This document shows, in pieces, positions 11,791 through 23,587 of a stretch of DNA of 64,000 nt. Every line of letters starts with the position of its first letter. Within the stretch, counting starts at the first letter, position 1. The stretch covers positions 28,927,044 through 28,991,043 of the forward strand of contig NC_049911.1 in the NCBI RefSeq assembly GCF_001411555.2, written 5' to 3'. The position numbers and the translations under genes are program-made. This DNA is from Juglans regia (taxonomy: Eukaryota; Streptophyta; Magnoliopsida; Fagales; Juglandaceae). The notes beneath the pieces were generated by a model that worked only from the letters and a program-made list of their open reading frames with translations, had not been told where the DNA came from and ran no database searches.

Positions 11791-12324
11791 TAATAAATAT
11801 TGTATTGTCTATTTCAAATTGTCTACATATCATCTATTCGAGGTCTTTAAATTCAAACAATAGTTTGAAGTAAATGTTTTCCTTGCACCTATGACACACC
11901 CCTTGAACTTCGCAAAACTCGAGTCTCAAACTTGCTAGCACAAGTCTAAAGGAAAGGAGTTGGCAAGAATAACGGATTTTTTACAAGTGAAAGGTCGGGA
12001 CGAGTTGAAGAGGAGCATGCTACTCGTCATTTGTCTATTATTATATGATGTTAAATTAAATGGTTTGATATTATCTATTATATTTTATATGTGAGCTAAT
12101 TATTTGATATCTAATAAAAACATGTTATGAAAATAATAAAAAAATAATTATAAATAAGATTTATCCAAATTCGTGACTGGCAAAACTAGACAAATCACAA
12201 ATGTGGGAAGAAAATAAAACATATCCGTATGAAACTTTTCTTTTTACTTTTTCATTTTGTTGGTTCTTTAAACTCATGGAGAACCATTTATGGACTGCAT
12301 TAATATCAAAAGTTTATACATTCC
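11791..12324. other. Intergenic
   Basis: No gene seen. 11880-11990 (gacacaccccttgaac... ctagcacaagtc) may be a small retroelement fragment; the rest is AT-rich. Confidence 0.4.
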
Positions 12325-15300
12325 TGTGATGCCCCCAACCCCCACTTGGGATTGGACGGTGATCGAGATGCCGAGACATGTAACACAAAGCTACACACCC
12401 ATCGTACATGACAGATAATATACTATTATTGCTATATACCTAAGTATACTAGCAGTATAAATACACTAGCAATATGCAATAACGTATCAGTAAAAAAATA
12501 ACAAAAGTCGGATAAACTAAACAACGCGATGAGCAGTTGCAAAGTACATGACACCGTACTAATATCACATCCCAAATATTGTTCAAAATGTAAACATGTA
12601 TCATAAAAATATAACATCCCAAATCATATAGTATAGCTTAAAACTCCCAAAACACAGGACTTCCTCAAAACATAGTTTTACAAAAGTTGAGGTCTAAAAC
12701 CATAATTATTTTTTTTGCCACAAAATAACTTAAGCTCCCGTACTTCTTCAAAAAGATTCGGGCTTCACATGTTTTTCCAAAACCTTATCATTGTCCCGGT
12801 TGTTACGCCGCTTGAACTCCACAATGAATTCAAGTACACTAGTAGTCTCCCAGTCGATAGCATCCAGTAGCTCCAAGATGGAGGGCTCGAGCCGATTCAT
12901 AGCCATTTTAGGCACAATCCTCTCCGGAGGAGGAGGTGCCATTCTCTTCCTCTTTGTCATGGTCGTCGCTTACTATACCTATCACAACTTCTACCATTCC
13001 GGTTGGTGAATAGTAGTGAAAACTATCACAATGATATTTTAAGATATCTCAACAAGTAATCACACAACATACCACAGTTAACACAATCATACAAAATGTA
13101 TATCATGAAATGCGTGCATGGACATGTACTTAACTTATGCCTTTGACTATAACTTGGTTTATGCACTTGACCATTTTCAAGAGACTCGTAACAGACACTT
13201 GCGTTTGGATGTTGAACTAAATTGAGTTGAGTTGAGTTGAGAAGATAAAATATTGTTAGAATATTATTTTTTAATATTATTATTATTTTGAAATTTGAAA
13301 ATTTTGAATTGTTTATTATATTTTGAAATTTGAAAAAATTGTAATGATTAATTGAGATGAGTTTGAGATCCAAACGTACCACTTAAGCTTTTCATAAAAA
13401 CTTCTTACCTTTTTCTTATTCACGTGAACTTATTCAGAACTTGTCTTATCAGAACATATCACAAGATTTGCATCGAGTGATCTTTGGCACTTAGGCTCAT
13501 ATTCTTATTCAAATGGTGGACACAACACGGTTCCCCTTAGCACCGTGTGTCCTTGCTAGTTACCGCACCATCAACGGTCCATACACCATGATGAATACGT
13601 CATAAATAAAGATTCATATTAACTCGACCTTACTTCGTCGGGTTACATGCCTTATGCACCCACTAGTGTTAGGTGATTCCTCTGTCCGGTATCATTTAAA
13701 AAGAATCTATTCGAGACTCGTCGACGGTACTTTATTGACCCAGGAGTTACCACTCCATTCTTAAACACTCCAGAGTGGACATAAGAGTTTCACTAGGACA
13801 TTCCTCCGCCCTAGCATATGGGATCGTGATAAAATTTTTAAACTCTTTTATTTGAAAATACTTTTCTCAAATGCATGTGACATGAGACTTATAACATGCA
13901 TACTTACACTTGACATATGACATGCGAAATGTCGTATATGAAATAACCAAGCATAACATGTTTATTACATAGCATGATAACACAAATCATATGAGATATC
14001 AAAACATATACATGAAATCATAAAAAATTGCTTAAGCTGAAACTCATGGGCACAAAAACATGAATGATCATCACTTAAACATATTCCAAACTTCTAGCAT
14101 ATAATATAGAAATCAATACATAGTGAAACAAAACATGAAATCATAGATTTTGACCAAAGTCTGAAATTTTCAAGACACGTTCAAACCGAAATATCATGTT
14201 ACGTAAACTATCAACCTTACTCAAGTAAAAACTGGAACTTATAAGAGTATTTCATGGTATTTTCATCACAAATCTGAAACATATAATTCATTCTTTAGAG
14301 TTACTCAAGATCATATTAGCATATTCAAACAAACAACCAAAAGATGACAAACGAAGCAATCAAAACCATGGAAGAATTTACACAAATATATACAAGCATT
14401 AACCAAAAGTAAGTTGAGTGTATACTTACAAAAATCCACGTAAAGAAATACTTGGCAAGCTATAAATCCGAGCATACTATATTAGAAAGAGTAACTAAAA
14501 CCCTATCTCATGTTCTTGAGTGTGTGTGTGAATTTCTAGGACATCACTTGGTCTTAAACCACTCGGCTTCTAGGGTTTTTGGGTTAAAACCCTTTCATTT
14601 CACTCATGAAGTAAAACAAAACCTAAAGAAAGCAAAAATACATGTGGTGGTCGAAAACATGGAGGATGAACTCCCCCTTACTAATCGGCTTCAAGGGTTT
14701 TTTTAAAAACCCTAAGTCATTTTTTCAAGAAAACGTTAGAAAGTGTGGGTGTTCTATCATTTTCAAAGTCTAATGAGATTTAAATCTCATTTTTGGGTTG
14801 AGAAAGCCAATCCTTACCTTGCTTATCCTTGGTGGTGCCGAAATCCCTTCTCTTGCAAGGATCCTCCTTGTTTGGTTGGAAAGAAAATACAAGAAAATGA
14901 GAGAACTTTCAAATGAATATGGGAGAATTGTGTGGAGAGAGTGAAAGCTCATGTAATTTCCGAAAAAATGGCAAGGGAAAAGCTCTTTGGCGTGTACCCC
15001 TTATTTTTTATAGAAGACCCTTCACTTTCCACCTTGGTTGCTTCTAAAATCTTTGCATGGATGACAAGTGGCATAGGTTTATTCTTCCCCTTTCTCTTTT
15101 GCCAAAAATGCCTCTTGGAGTTCTCCATTTGGATTGCATTGGAAAGGGACACCTTGGGGGTGGAGTGTAGGGTTTCTCTTCCCTTGGCCGAAATTCCCTT
15201 ATTTCCCCTTTATGCCATTCATTTCCTTAAGTAAGTGAATGTTTCTTCAAGGGTAGCTTGGTAAAACATTACATGTGTCTTCTTTTTCCCAACAAGTAAC

Positions 15301-16033
15301 CTTTGGCATGGATGACAAGTGGTATTGGGCGTGTTCCATAGGCCTAGTCGTCCACTCTTTCTTCATTTCCCAAGTTGATACTTCATCTTCCAAATGCTCA
15401 TTCCCTAGGTGACATTTCAAGTACCATTGGTCCAAAATAAACTAAGTGACAAGTGGCAAGTGAATGGGGTGCTTGAGAGTGTGCTAGTCGAAACCTTAAG
15501 GGCATACTTGTCCTTGATACAAAAGTCTATTCACATATTCTTTTAGAAAATTAGTGCATGCTTGACACTTGGTAAAAATTGACTAAATTCGAAATCATAT
15601 GTACCTCCCTTCGATTCTCTATGCAAAACTTTTAGAAAAGCTCAATTTCACTTCCCTAGGTTTCCATTTCCAAGAAATCTACCTTGGAACTTGAATTATG
15701 GGCAAAACAATGGGTTAAGCGTGCAAGCCATTCTTAGTCTTTCCTACACCTCTCTCTCCCCCTTAACCCACTATCAAGATTAGATTTAAGGTATAACATT
15801 CTCATGACACATAGCACTAGTGACTTAGAATTGGGTCATGGGCCTAAACCATTGGACTTAAATTTCTAAATAGGGCTGAAATTACAAAGTAAACTAAGGT
15901 CACTCTCCTATTGGGCTCAAGTTACCAAATCAAAGATCCTAAGGCATTTCAAAGTAACTAAAGGCTTCTAAAATGTCATGACAACCTAGAACAAATTTTA
16001 AGGGCCAAGCTTAGACAAACTCAGGTCATCACA
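12325..16033. mobile_element. Probable 3.7-kb solo LTR
   Basis: The unit begins TGTGATGCCCCC and ends GGTCATCACA, so it has the TG...CA borders and the short inverted ends (TGTGATG / CATCACA) expected of an LTR. It is flanked by ATTCC (12320-12324) and ATTCT (16034-16038), a 5-bp duplication with one mismatch. There is no gag-pol coding sequence inside or next to it, so it is most simply the recombination product left when two LTRs recombine. It contains a nested miniature element (13190-13382) and a TATA-like tataaatcc at about 14459. Which strand is the sense strand is not settled, though the TATA-like site and the A/T bias would fit plus. Confidence 0.7.
13190..13382. mobile_element. GTTTGGAT-ended miniature inverted-repeat element (family A) nested in the solo LTR
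   Basis: Ends read cgtttggatgttg and gagatccaaacg, an inverted pair. The interior is an AT-rich core with ttgagttgagttgag at one edge and attgagatgagtttgag at the other. Relatives lie at 48177-48395, 51630-51800 and 53606-53815. Confidence 0.7.
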
Positions 16034-16566
16034 ATTCTGATGATATTTTTTTTGTTAAAATGGCAGGGGGTTTCGAACTCAAGTTTTACATTTAAAGAAT
16101 TGGATCATATGCCATCAAACTATCAAACTCTTGACCATTTCGATGGCATTTGTCTCACAGTTACGTGGGTGTTTCTGTTTCAAAAAAATAAAAGTTACAT
16201 GGGTGTTTCTATTTTACTATCTTAATTTTCTAAACCACCTTATTACACAATTAATTTTATGTGTTTGGGTATACTTAAATTTTGTTTTTTAATAAAACTT
16301 TGAATTTATTTGTAGTGGACCTAGTGGTGGAGTCTGACAAGTGACAAGTTGATGAGTTTATATCTACTACAAGTTTTTTTTTTTTTTTTTATAAAGGAAT
16401 TAAAAGTTTTGAATTCAGATTTTTCATTTGGAGAACTGGATCAAATGTCATAAGATAACTTTTTTTCCTCTTTTATATTATATATATATTTTTTATAATA
16501 CTATAAACCGAATACAAAAAACATATACTGAAATACCACAAATCTCGAAAAATGGGTTTTCACTGA
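16034..16566. other. Intergenic with tRNA-like repeat remnants
   Basis: 16060-16140 contains gggtttcgaactcaag, like a B box, followed by ggatcatatgccatcaaact. A diverged second version lies at 16400-16460. These may be old SINE fragments; ends and target duplications were not found. Confidence 0.3.
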
Positions 16567-16575
16567 TAATTTAAA
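16567..16575. repeat. 9-bp target duplication, left (MULE)
   Basis: TAATTTAAA, repeated exactly at 22791-22799. Nine bases is the Mutator-superfamily size. Confidence 0.85.
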
Positions 16576-17898
16576 GAGAAATTCTTATTGCAGTCCCCAT
16601 TCGGGGACTGCAATACAATCCTTTAATGAAACGCAGCGTTTCATTAAAGGAAATGAAACACTGCATTTTATACAATCCTCAAACCCATACGAATTTGAAA
16701 CGCTGCGTCGCCCCAGACCCATCGCCCCTTCGCCCCTGCTGGTTAGAGTCCTTTCATCGCACTAGGACTGATCGAGCACACCAAGCCCATCGCAGAGCGC
16801 CGTCGCCGTGCCCAAGCCCATCGCGACGCCATCGCCATCGCCGTCGCCGTGGTCATCTCCATCTGCCGCGGGCATATCCATCTTGGTGAGGGATTTCTAT
16901 CTCTCGATTTCAGCGGTAAAACAGTGATCGATTTTCTCTGTGATTTAAGCTATTTTCTGGTTTGTGATTCGCTTGAGCGTGAATCTTGAATTGATATAGC
17001 TTGTTTGTAAATTTGTGTTAAGATCTTTACTTGGTTGTATAAAATATTTCTACTTCTAGAAATGCACTCTACGCGTTTGTTAAAATTTTTGAACGGGTTT
17101 CATATGATAATTTATGCTTGAAGTGTATGTGTTTTTCACTTTCAGACTTGTTGAAGTGTAAGTGTATATAAAACTTAGTGTGTGAAGGCTTATTTCCAGT
17201 GGTGCTAAGGATCAGTTTCCTGAAAACGTGTTAAGGATCAGTTTCCTGATTCCAAAACATGAAAACGTGAAAACGTGTTGAGGATCAGTTTCCTGATTCC
17301 AGAAGTCACCATCCATGCACTTGTACCTCAATATTAAGCATCTACTATACTGGTGAAAAGCCATTTCATGAACAATTAAAGAAATAAACTTTTAGATGAA
17401 TTGTATCAACTTTAGTTGCATTTCACTCTAATTAACAATCAAAGCTCAGGTAAGTAAAACATCATCATGGTCAGATTATTTTCCCTATATATGCCTTTCT
17501 AACTTCCTCATGGAATTAAAAAAAAAAAAAAAAGGTCAAAAAGAAAGAGAACTAAGGAATAGAGAGGAAGAAATTGTTAGTTGTATTTAACTTGAACCCC
17601 AAATTGATTCATATTTAACTTTCCTTTGTGGCTACATTTTTTTTCTCTTCCACACTTAGTTTATATCACTGCTAGTCTGCTACAACTATATACAAAATGC
17701 CCAGACTATGGTTTTTTTTCCCTTTTTGTCAAAACACTCAGTGCTGGTGTGCATAAAGATTCACACTCTTTTCATTCAACCATGGGTCATTATTCAAGCA
17801 CTCTTCATTCTTTTATATATCATGTGTTTTAATATATCTAATTTTTTATCTGATGTTTAGAATCTAGACTTTTGCGCATCTAATATATTTGATACGCA

Positions 17899-18418
17899 AT
17901 GTCTTTATCGCATTATTCATCTTCTTCGAATCATACTCCAAAATGTCTATGCGGAGAGATGGCATGTTTAAAATTATCGAAAACAACAAAAAATCCAAGC
18001 CGACCTTTTTATTCTTGTCCAAATTACAATAGAGAGGTAACATTAAAAGAATTTGTGATTTCATATATTGTTGTATTATTTGTAATTTATCACACTAATT
18101 AGATGTTTGTTGCAGGGAAGACCATACTGCGAGTACTTTTTATGGGCAGATATTAAAGTAGAAAATGAAGGAAAAGTTGTGTGCGAAAGAGAACGTCGGC
18201 TCCAAAAAAGAGAGGAAGAACTCAAAAAATGGGAGGAAGAACTCCAAGTGAGTGAGAAAGAGCTTCAACGTGCAAGGGTACAAATGCATAAATCGGAAGA
18301 TGACATCCGAAATGATCGGGATGAGCTTCACGGTGTAATGAAAGATATTAACCATACAACCATGCGACCCTGCATGTATTGGAGATTTGCAATTCTAATA
18401 TTTTGTTGTTGGATATGA
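17899..18418 (+). CDS. GRF-type zinc-finger protein with coiled coil and C-terminal membrane segment
   Basis: Two exons, 17899-18036 and 18116-18418, joined by a GT-AG intron (GAG|GTAACA ... TTGCAG|GGAAGA) in phase 0, give 146 residues. Residues about 15-58 form a GRF zinc finger: the CLCG pair of cysteines, then FYSCPNY, then GRPYCEYFLWAD across the intron. Residues about 65-115 are a charged coiled coil (RRLQKREEELKKWEEEL). The last residues (WRFAILIFCCWI) are hydrophobic and could anchor the protein in a membrane. GRF fingers in other proteins bind single-stranded DNA. It lies inside the MULE, facing the transposase, and is intact while the transposase is not. Whether it serves the element or was captured from the host is open. 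Confidence 0.75.
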
Positions 18419-19205
18419 TCAAGAACAGTGTAAAATTAGTATAAGTGTATATCAAACTGTGTAATGTTGTTAAGTAGGTTGTAATAGATAGGTTTACAAT
18501 CTTTATCAATATTGTATTATTCAAACCCATCAGCCTTGTGAACATTATGAATGGTTATGAGAAGTATTTTCCTTGCATTATATTTCATGTATTTTGTTCT
18601 ACATTAAATAAAGCCAATGAGATTATTACTTTGAACTAACACTTTAATATAAGTATCCAACACTTTGATCAATCCTCATTCCGAACAATAATAACATATC
18701 TCATACCCATAACATTTCAACAAAATGAAATGGTATAAATATCCAATGTTACAAAAATACACCAAGTTTACAAGAATACAAAGTAGAGTTATACAAATGA
18801 AGTTATGATCTTTTCTCAACATAACAGTCTACAGCGTTTTCAATTCTCAAATACTTTGATGGGGGCAGCAGTCTACGATGTCTTTCATCAATCATCGAGA
18901 GGGCCAGGGCATGCGAAGTTCACCTGCAAGTAGTTTGAAATATTTTGTAAAACATTATGCAATACTCAACATTATTTGTTCAAAATATAAACAAAAAGGA
19001 ATATTATTTACCATTTACCTGAGAAATAACGCTTTGTTGTGTACCAGGCAACTGCGAAACAACAGCTTCTGGTGTGTCGTGCAGTATTACCGATTCTGTG
19101 GAGTTTAATTCGTCTTCCATCCGTGATTGAGGCTACATTTGAATACATAAACAAATGACATAACTTATGTATAAATTTGTTAAAACTATATCAAAATCAC
19201 ATTAT

Positions 19206-21555
19206 TTAAATATTCCGTACATTCTTTATTTGTCGCTTGCCACCAGCTTTTTTATTTTTGGTTTGTAATTTCTCTATTGTAGTTTGTCTCCTCTTTGATG
19301 GGAGCCTGCCCTTGCCTCTGACAACACGAGGGCTCAACACTTTTTTCGAACTTCCAGTTTCGGCATCAATGGAAGCATGAGTGCTTGCAACTGTGGCCTG
19401 TGGCTTCGATTTAGTGTAAATGTCATTCACTGCCTTCAACTTCTGTGTCATGTCCAGAGAATTATCTTCGTTTTCACATGCATTTGTAGCTACTTGGTAA
19501 TGTAATTTTATCAAACCAGAGTATCGACTAGCAGCTGGTTTACCACTCAAGTCATCGTAACTGCTTCGAATGAGACCATATCTATGTTTAATGTCCTTCC
19601 TCCACTTCTCCATAATGTACTTTTTCGGCAATACTTGGACATCTCTTGTGGCAAAAATTGAAAGAATGTGCCTACATATAATCCCTATCATCTCAAATAG
19701 TCCACACATGCACTTGGCCTCACACTCATCTTCATTGAAGTACGCCTGCAAAGTTGACTTCTTGATACCGTCTTCAACTACCCTTTGGTCATTAACTTGA
19801 TACGTGGTAATTGCCCCTTCTGTTTTTATGACAACACAATGAGAGTAGATAATCTCCATTACTTCTGACTGCACTTCTTTAAATTTAGAATTCGTGTACA
19901 CAACTTGGAATTTTTTCTCCACGGGTAAATGAGATATACAAGGGACTGTGCAATTGAATGAGTGGAAATCCGCTGCCATCTCATTCTCTACTTTCTTCCT
20001 CAGTGCATTGTCGAATTGATCAACGAATTCTTTCAACGTAGTCTCAGAATGTGCATATCCATCAAAAAAGGCATGCATGCTCTCAATCCTCTGAGTTGTG
20101 CTCATCCCAGCCCAAAATGTATTTTTCAGGTATACGGGAACCCAATACATTTGCTCACTGTAGAGACTTTGAAGCCATGCATTTTCCTTCAAATTGTAAG
20201 TGTCAATAAACACCTCCCAAGACTTCTCGAACTCGTCAGAAGTTTGAGAATCATAAACACATCTCTGCAATGCACTTTTCAACCCACACTTAAAATTCAG
20301 CATGTGAGCCCAACTTCTCTGGTAGTTTTCTCATTATGTGCCACAAATAGTATCTATGCCGGGTATTTGGAAAGACTATTGCAATAGCATTTTTCATGGC
20401 CCTGTCTTGATCAGTGATAATAGCTTTTGGCGCCCTCTCATCCATACATTTCAACCAAGTGTCAAATAACCAAACAAATGTTTCAGTATTTTCACTTGAT
20501 ATCAAACCTGCTCCCAGCAGTATTGACTGTCCATGGTGGTTAACACCAACAAACGGAGCAAATGGCATGCCATATCTATTTGTTAGGTATGTTGTATCAA
20601 ATGTCACAACATCCCCAAAATAATCACATGCTGCTCTGCTGCGTGCATCGGCCCGAAATACATTTTTTAATCGACTCTCATCATCCAAATCCATTGATGA
20701 GTAAAACCCATTATTCTTATACTGCATCCTCTCAAAATAACCACGAAGTGCATCAGCACCTCCTTTGCCAAGTCTAAGGTGTCGAGCCTTGTCTATATAA
20801 TTCATTGCATCTTTTTCAATAAATGGAAGTTTCTCAAAACCACCAGCCTCAACAACCAATGCGTTAAAACTTTTGGCCATACCTATGACTGCCTTGTCGT
20901 TAATATCTAACTGCCTCTTCACTGAATCATCAATTGCTCGATTACATCTAAAAAATCTTGCCTTTTGTGGACTTAACCCATGGTTATGTGCATTGCAGAC
21001 AGTAGTTATATGTAAGACATCATCAGCCAAAACTGCATTAATTCTCGCCTTACAATCAGTCTTCGTTGTCGGGCGTGGTTTAGAAATGTTGGTAATACGT
21101 TTCCTTGCCTTACCGCCACGAGCACACCCAAGTGTTACATATCTAACACTCCCATCATCTTCCCTTTTACTTCTTTGGGTCATTATGCCGAATCCAGCCT
21201 GTCTCCCATATTGCTTGTAGTAGTAAATGAGTTATTTCTCAGTTTTAAAAAACATCCCCGGCGTTGGTTCTGAAACCCCATCAGCATCATTTCCTGGTGT
21301 TGGTTCTGAAACCCCATCATCATCATTTCCTGACGTTGGATCTGAAACTCCATCATCATCATTTCCCGACACCCCATCATCATCATTTCCCGGCGTTGGC
21401 TCTAAAACCACATCATCATCATCATTCCCCATCAATACAACATGATTATCAATCACTACCTCATCATCTCTCACATTTGGGGTATCCATATAATTACTGC
21501 TTTCTGAAAAAAACAGTGGTCGCCTAGTAGATGTGCATTCTTCCCCTTTCTCCAT
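19206..21555 (-). pseudogene. FAR1/FRS-like MULE transposase, broken
   Basis: Read on the minus strand from the first ATG at 21553-21555, it has an acidic N-terminus with repeated GNDDDGVSEPTP units (about 21260-21430), then a FAR1 DNA-binding domain (GMFFKTEK ... RQAGFGIMTQRSKRED ... KTDCKARI). The MULE DDE region follows (VVTFDTTYLTNRYGMPFAPF, then ITDQDRAMKNAI), then the Glu-bearing STTQRIESMHAFF and a SWIM zinc finger (CMCG...IICRHIL). The tail is basic (KGRLPSKRRQ). An in-frame TAA at 21232-21234 interrupts the FAR1 domain, and a one-base shift in a four-base homopolymer (20292-20295) separates HAEF from KCGLKS. Relatives domesticated as FHY3/FAR1 regulate light responses, but the inverted ends and target duplication here show a transposon. 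An upstream exon towards 22700 is possible. Confidence 0.9.
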
Positions 21556-21801
21556 CAAGAACAATCTTCATATATTTTTGAAGCACAACATGAAAGTAAA
21601 TATATATATATATATATTTAAAGCACAACAAATTAACACTCCCATATGTTAGTAGAAGCAAATGAAATAGGTAAAATCATTTATACTGTTTCTAGAAATA
21701 ATCTAGTTAAATCTTGTTTATCTACTCTCATTTACTTCCACTAAAATCTAGTAGAAGCAAATGAAAAAGGTAAAATTATTAACACTCCCATATCCAACCC
21801 C

Positions 21802-21928
21802 CCATTACTTCCACTATCTACATGCCACAATTATCCAACCCCCCATTCGGACTAGGCTCTATTTATCAATGAGAGTAGATAAACAAAATAGTTTACAAAA
21901 AATGGCATGTAGATAGTGGAAGTAATGG
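21802..21928. repeat. 25-bp perfect inverted repeat inside the MULE
   Basis: ccattacttccactatctac... (21802-21826) is matched in reverse complement at 21904-21928. A third related piece (gtggcatgtagatagt) lies at 21955-21970. The region is a fold-back structure upstream of the transposase start. Confidence 0.65.
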
Positions 21929-22790
21929 TAATTAGATAGTCTGTTTTTATAATTGTGGCATGTAGATAGTTGACAAAAATTGAGAGTAGATAATTGTGGC
22001 ATGTAGTCTATTCCCATTTTTCTTTGATCAATTATCCTTGCCCAGCCCAGCCCGTAAAACCATCCCATTGTTTAGCCTTTTTTACATGCACAAACCATGG
22101 TCTTTCTTTTGCTTTTCTATAAAACAAAGTGTAGACTCAGCCAACAATGGGATGTCTGGTGCTTTCCCCAGACTATACAAGCATGCGAGCCTATATTTGT
22201 GCAGCAGGACTACTTAAAACATTAAATCAGTGTGCATAAATAAACAAGTGCAGGAACCTCAACTGAGCTAAAATCTCACAGTAACTATACCCCTATATTT
22301 ATACAAACTGTACATACTAGAAAAAGTTGTAGTCTCGGTAAAACAATCCATACTTTCTTAAGTTCACCAGTTACATACTTTCTTAAGTGCTTTGCCTCTT
22401 GATTTTGTATCTGAATGATTATTCTATATTTATACAAACTAGCTAAAACTATGTAAATAATAAAGTGCAGAAAACTTAGAAGATACTAAGGAAATCGTCG
22501 GCAGTCGATGGTGGAGAAGGCTTTGGCATCCGTCGATGGTGGGTTGAAGGTGCTCTTCTCGATGGTGGAGGCTGCGATTCGTTCGGGCATGCATCAAGAA
22601 AACCCAGAAGAGGGAAAAACGTAGGAGCAAGGTGGAGGCGTGTGATTTGAATTTGGTTTTTGGTTCAGATTTAGGTTGTAGAGAAAATGGTAATTTAGTC
22701 AATTCACGGATTAAAATGGGGATAAGATTGTCAATTCGGCACTAGGACTGCAATACAGTCATCTTAAGAGGACTGTATATAGAACGACTC

Positions 22791-22799
22791 TAATTTAAA
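22791..22799. repeat. 9-bp target duplication, right (MULE)
   Basis: TAATTTAAA, identical to 16567-16575. Confidence 0.85.
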
Positions 22800-23587
22800 A
22801 CATGTTGTTTTCTTTGAATAGATGAAAATCCCACTTTACCTTTCAAAGAAAATGTAGTCTTAAAGATGAAAACCTTTTTTCTCTTTATGAAATTTATGTA
22901 GAGACGGGGGAGAAAGCATAGAAGAACGAAACAAAATTGAAGAATATAATATAAATATATAGGAAATCATAGAAAAAACAATGGCACTGTTTAGCCTACC
23001 CTTCATCCGAAGAGTCTTCTTCAAAGCGGGAGAGGAAAGGGGTTGGGGCTGTGATATCCGCGAAGAGGTTTGACGGGGACAGTACCTTGAGCCTTAAACA
23101 ATCACAAGACAAGGACTGAAAAAGAAATAAACAAAAGTGAAAAGGTTATAACGTAAATAACAAAGTACCAGCAATATCTACCCGCCGATACGCACTCTTA
23201 TTTAATATTTATTTATTTTTCTTTCGGTTGAAATAATTTAAGGCCCCTATTCTCGGAAAAACCAAACGATCGCTTTTTCTTTTTCTTTCTCATTCCCCAT
23301 TTTATATTTGTCCATTTCGATTAGGGTTTTCTTTTTCTTCTTCATCTTCTCTTCGTCTCTGAGCTTACAAACCCTAATCTCCTCCCCCCCTCTCACCCAC
23401 TCTCCGTCCGATCTCCTTTCACTAGCCGTTACACTCGGTTTCCCGCCAAGCTCAACTTCATCTCAGCCGTCTGTTTCTGTTGTTTATTTTTTTTAAAAAA
23501 ACTAACCGTTAGATCTGCCATATCGGGAAACCGTTCGGTTTGTGTTCCTTTTTTTCTATCGACATAAGATTTTATTGACCGTTGGGA
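22800..23587 (+). promoter_or_regulatory. Promoter and 5' UTR of the RCC2-like gene, with two telo-boxes
   Basis: TTAGGGTTT at 23321-23329 and AAACCCTAA at 23369-23377 are telo-box motifs in opposite orientation, set in a CT-rich stretch typical of plant 5' leaders (23270-23400). Telo-boxes are known in promoters of growth and translation genes. I see no clear TATA box. 22800-23250 is otherwise featureless. Confidence 0.5.

Larger units (their letters stand above)
16576..22790. mobile_element. Complete Mutator-like element (FAR1-type MULE) with two convergent genes
   Basis: Bounded by the exact 9-bp duplication TAATTTAAA. The ends are imperfect inverted repeats: GAGAAATTCTTATTGCAGTCC at the left against the reverse complement of the right end, GAGTCGTTCTATATACAGTCC (14 of 21 match). 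Similarity continues further in, through a second ACTG...CA block. Inside are a FAR1/FRS-type transposase on the minus strand (19206-21555, one stop and one frameshift) and a small GRF zinc-finger gene on the plus strand (17899-18418). The two face each other as mudrA and mudrB do in maize MuDR. Both subterminal regions (16690-16880 and 22490-22640) are GC-richer than the rest. The element is now defective because its transposase is broken. Confidence 0.88.
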
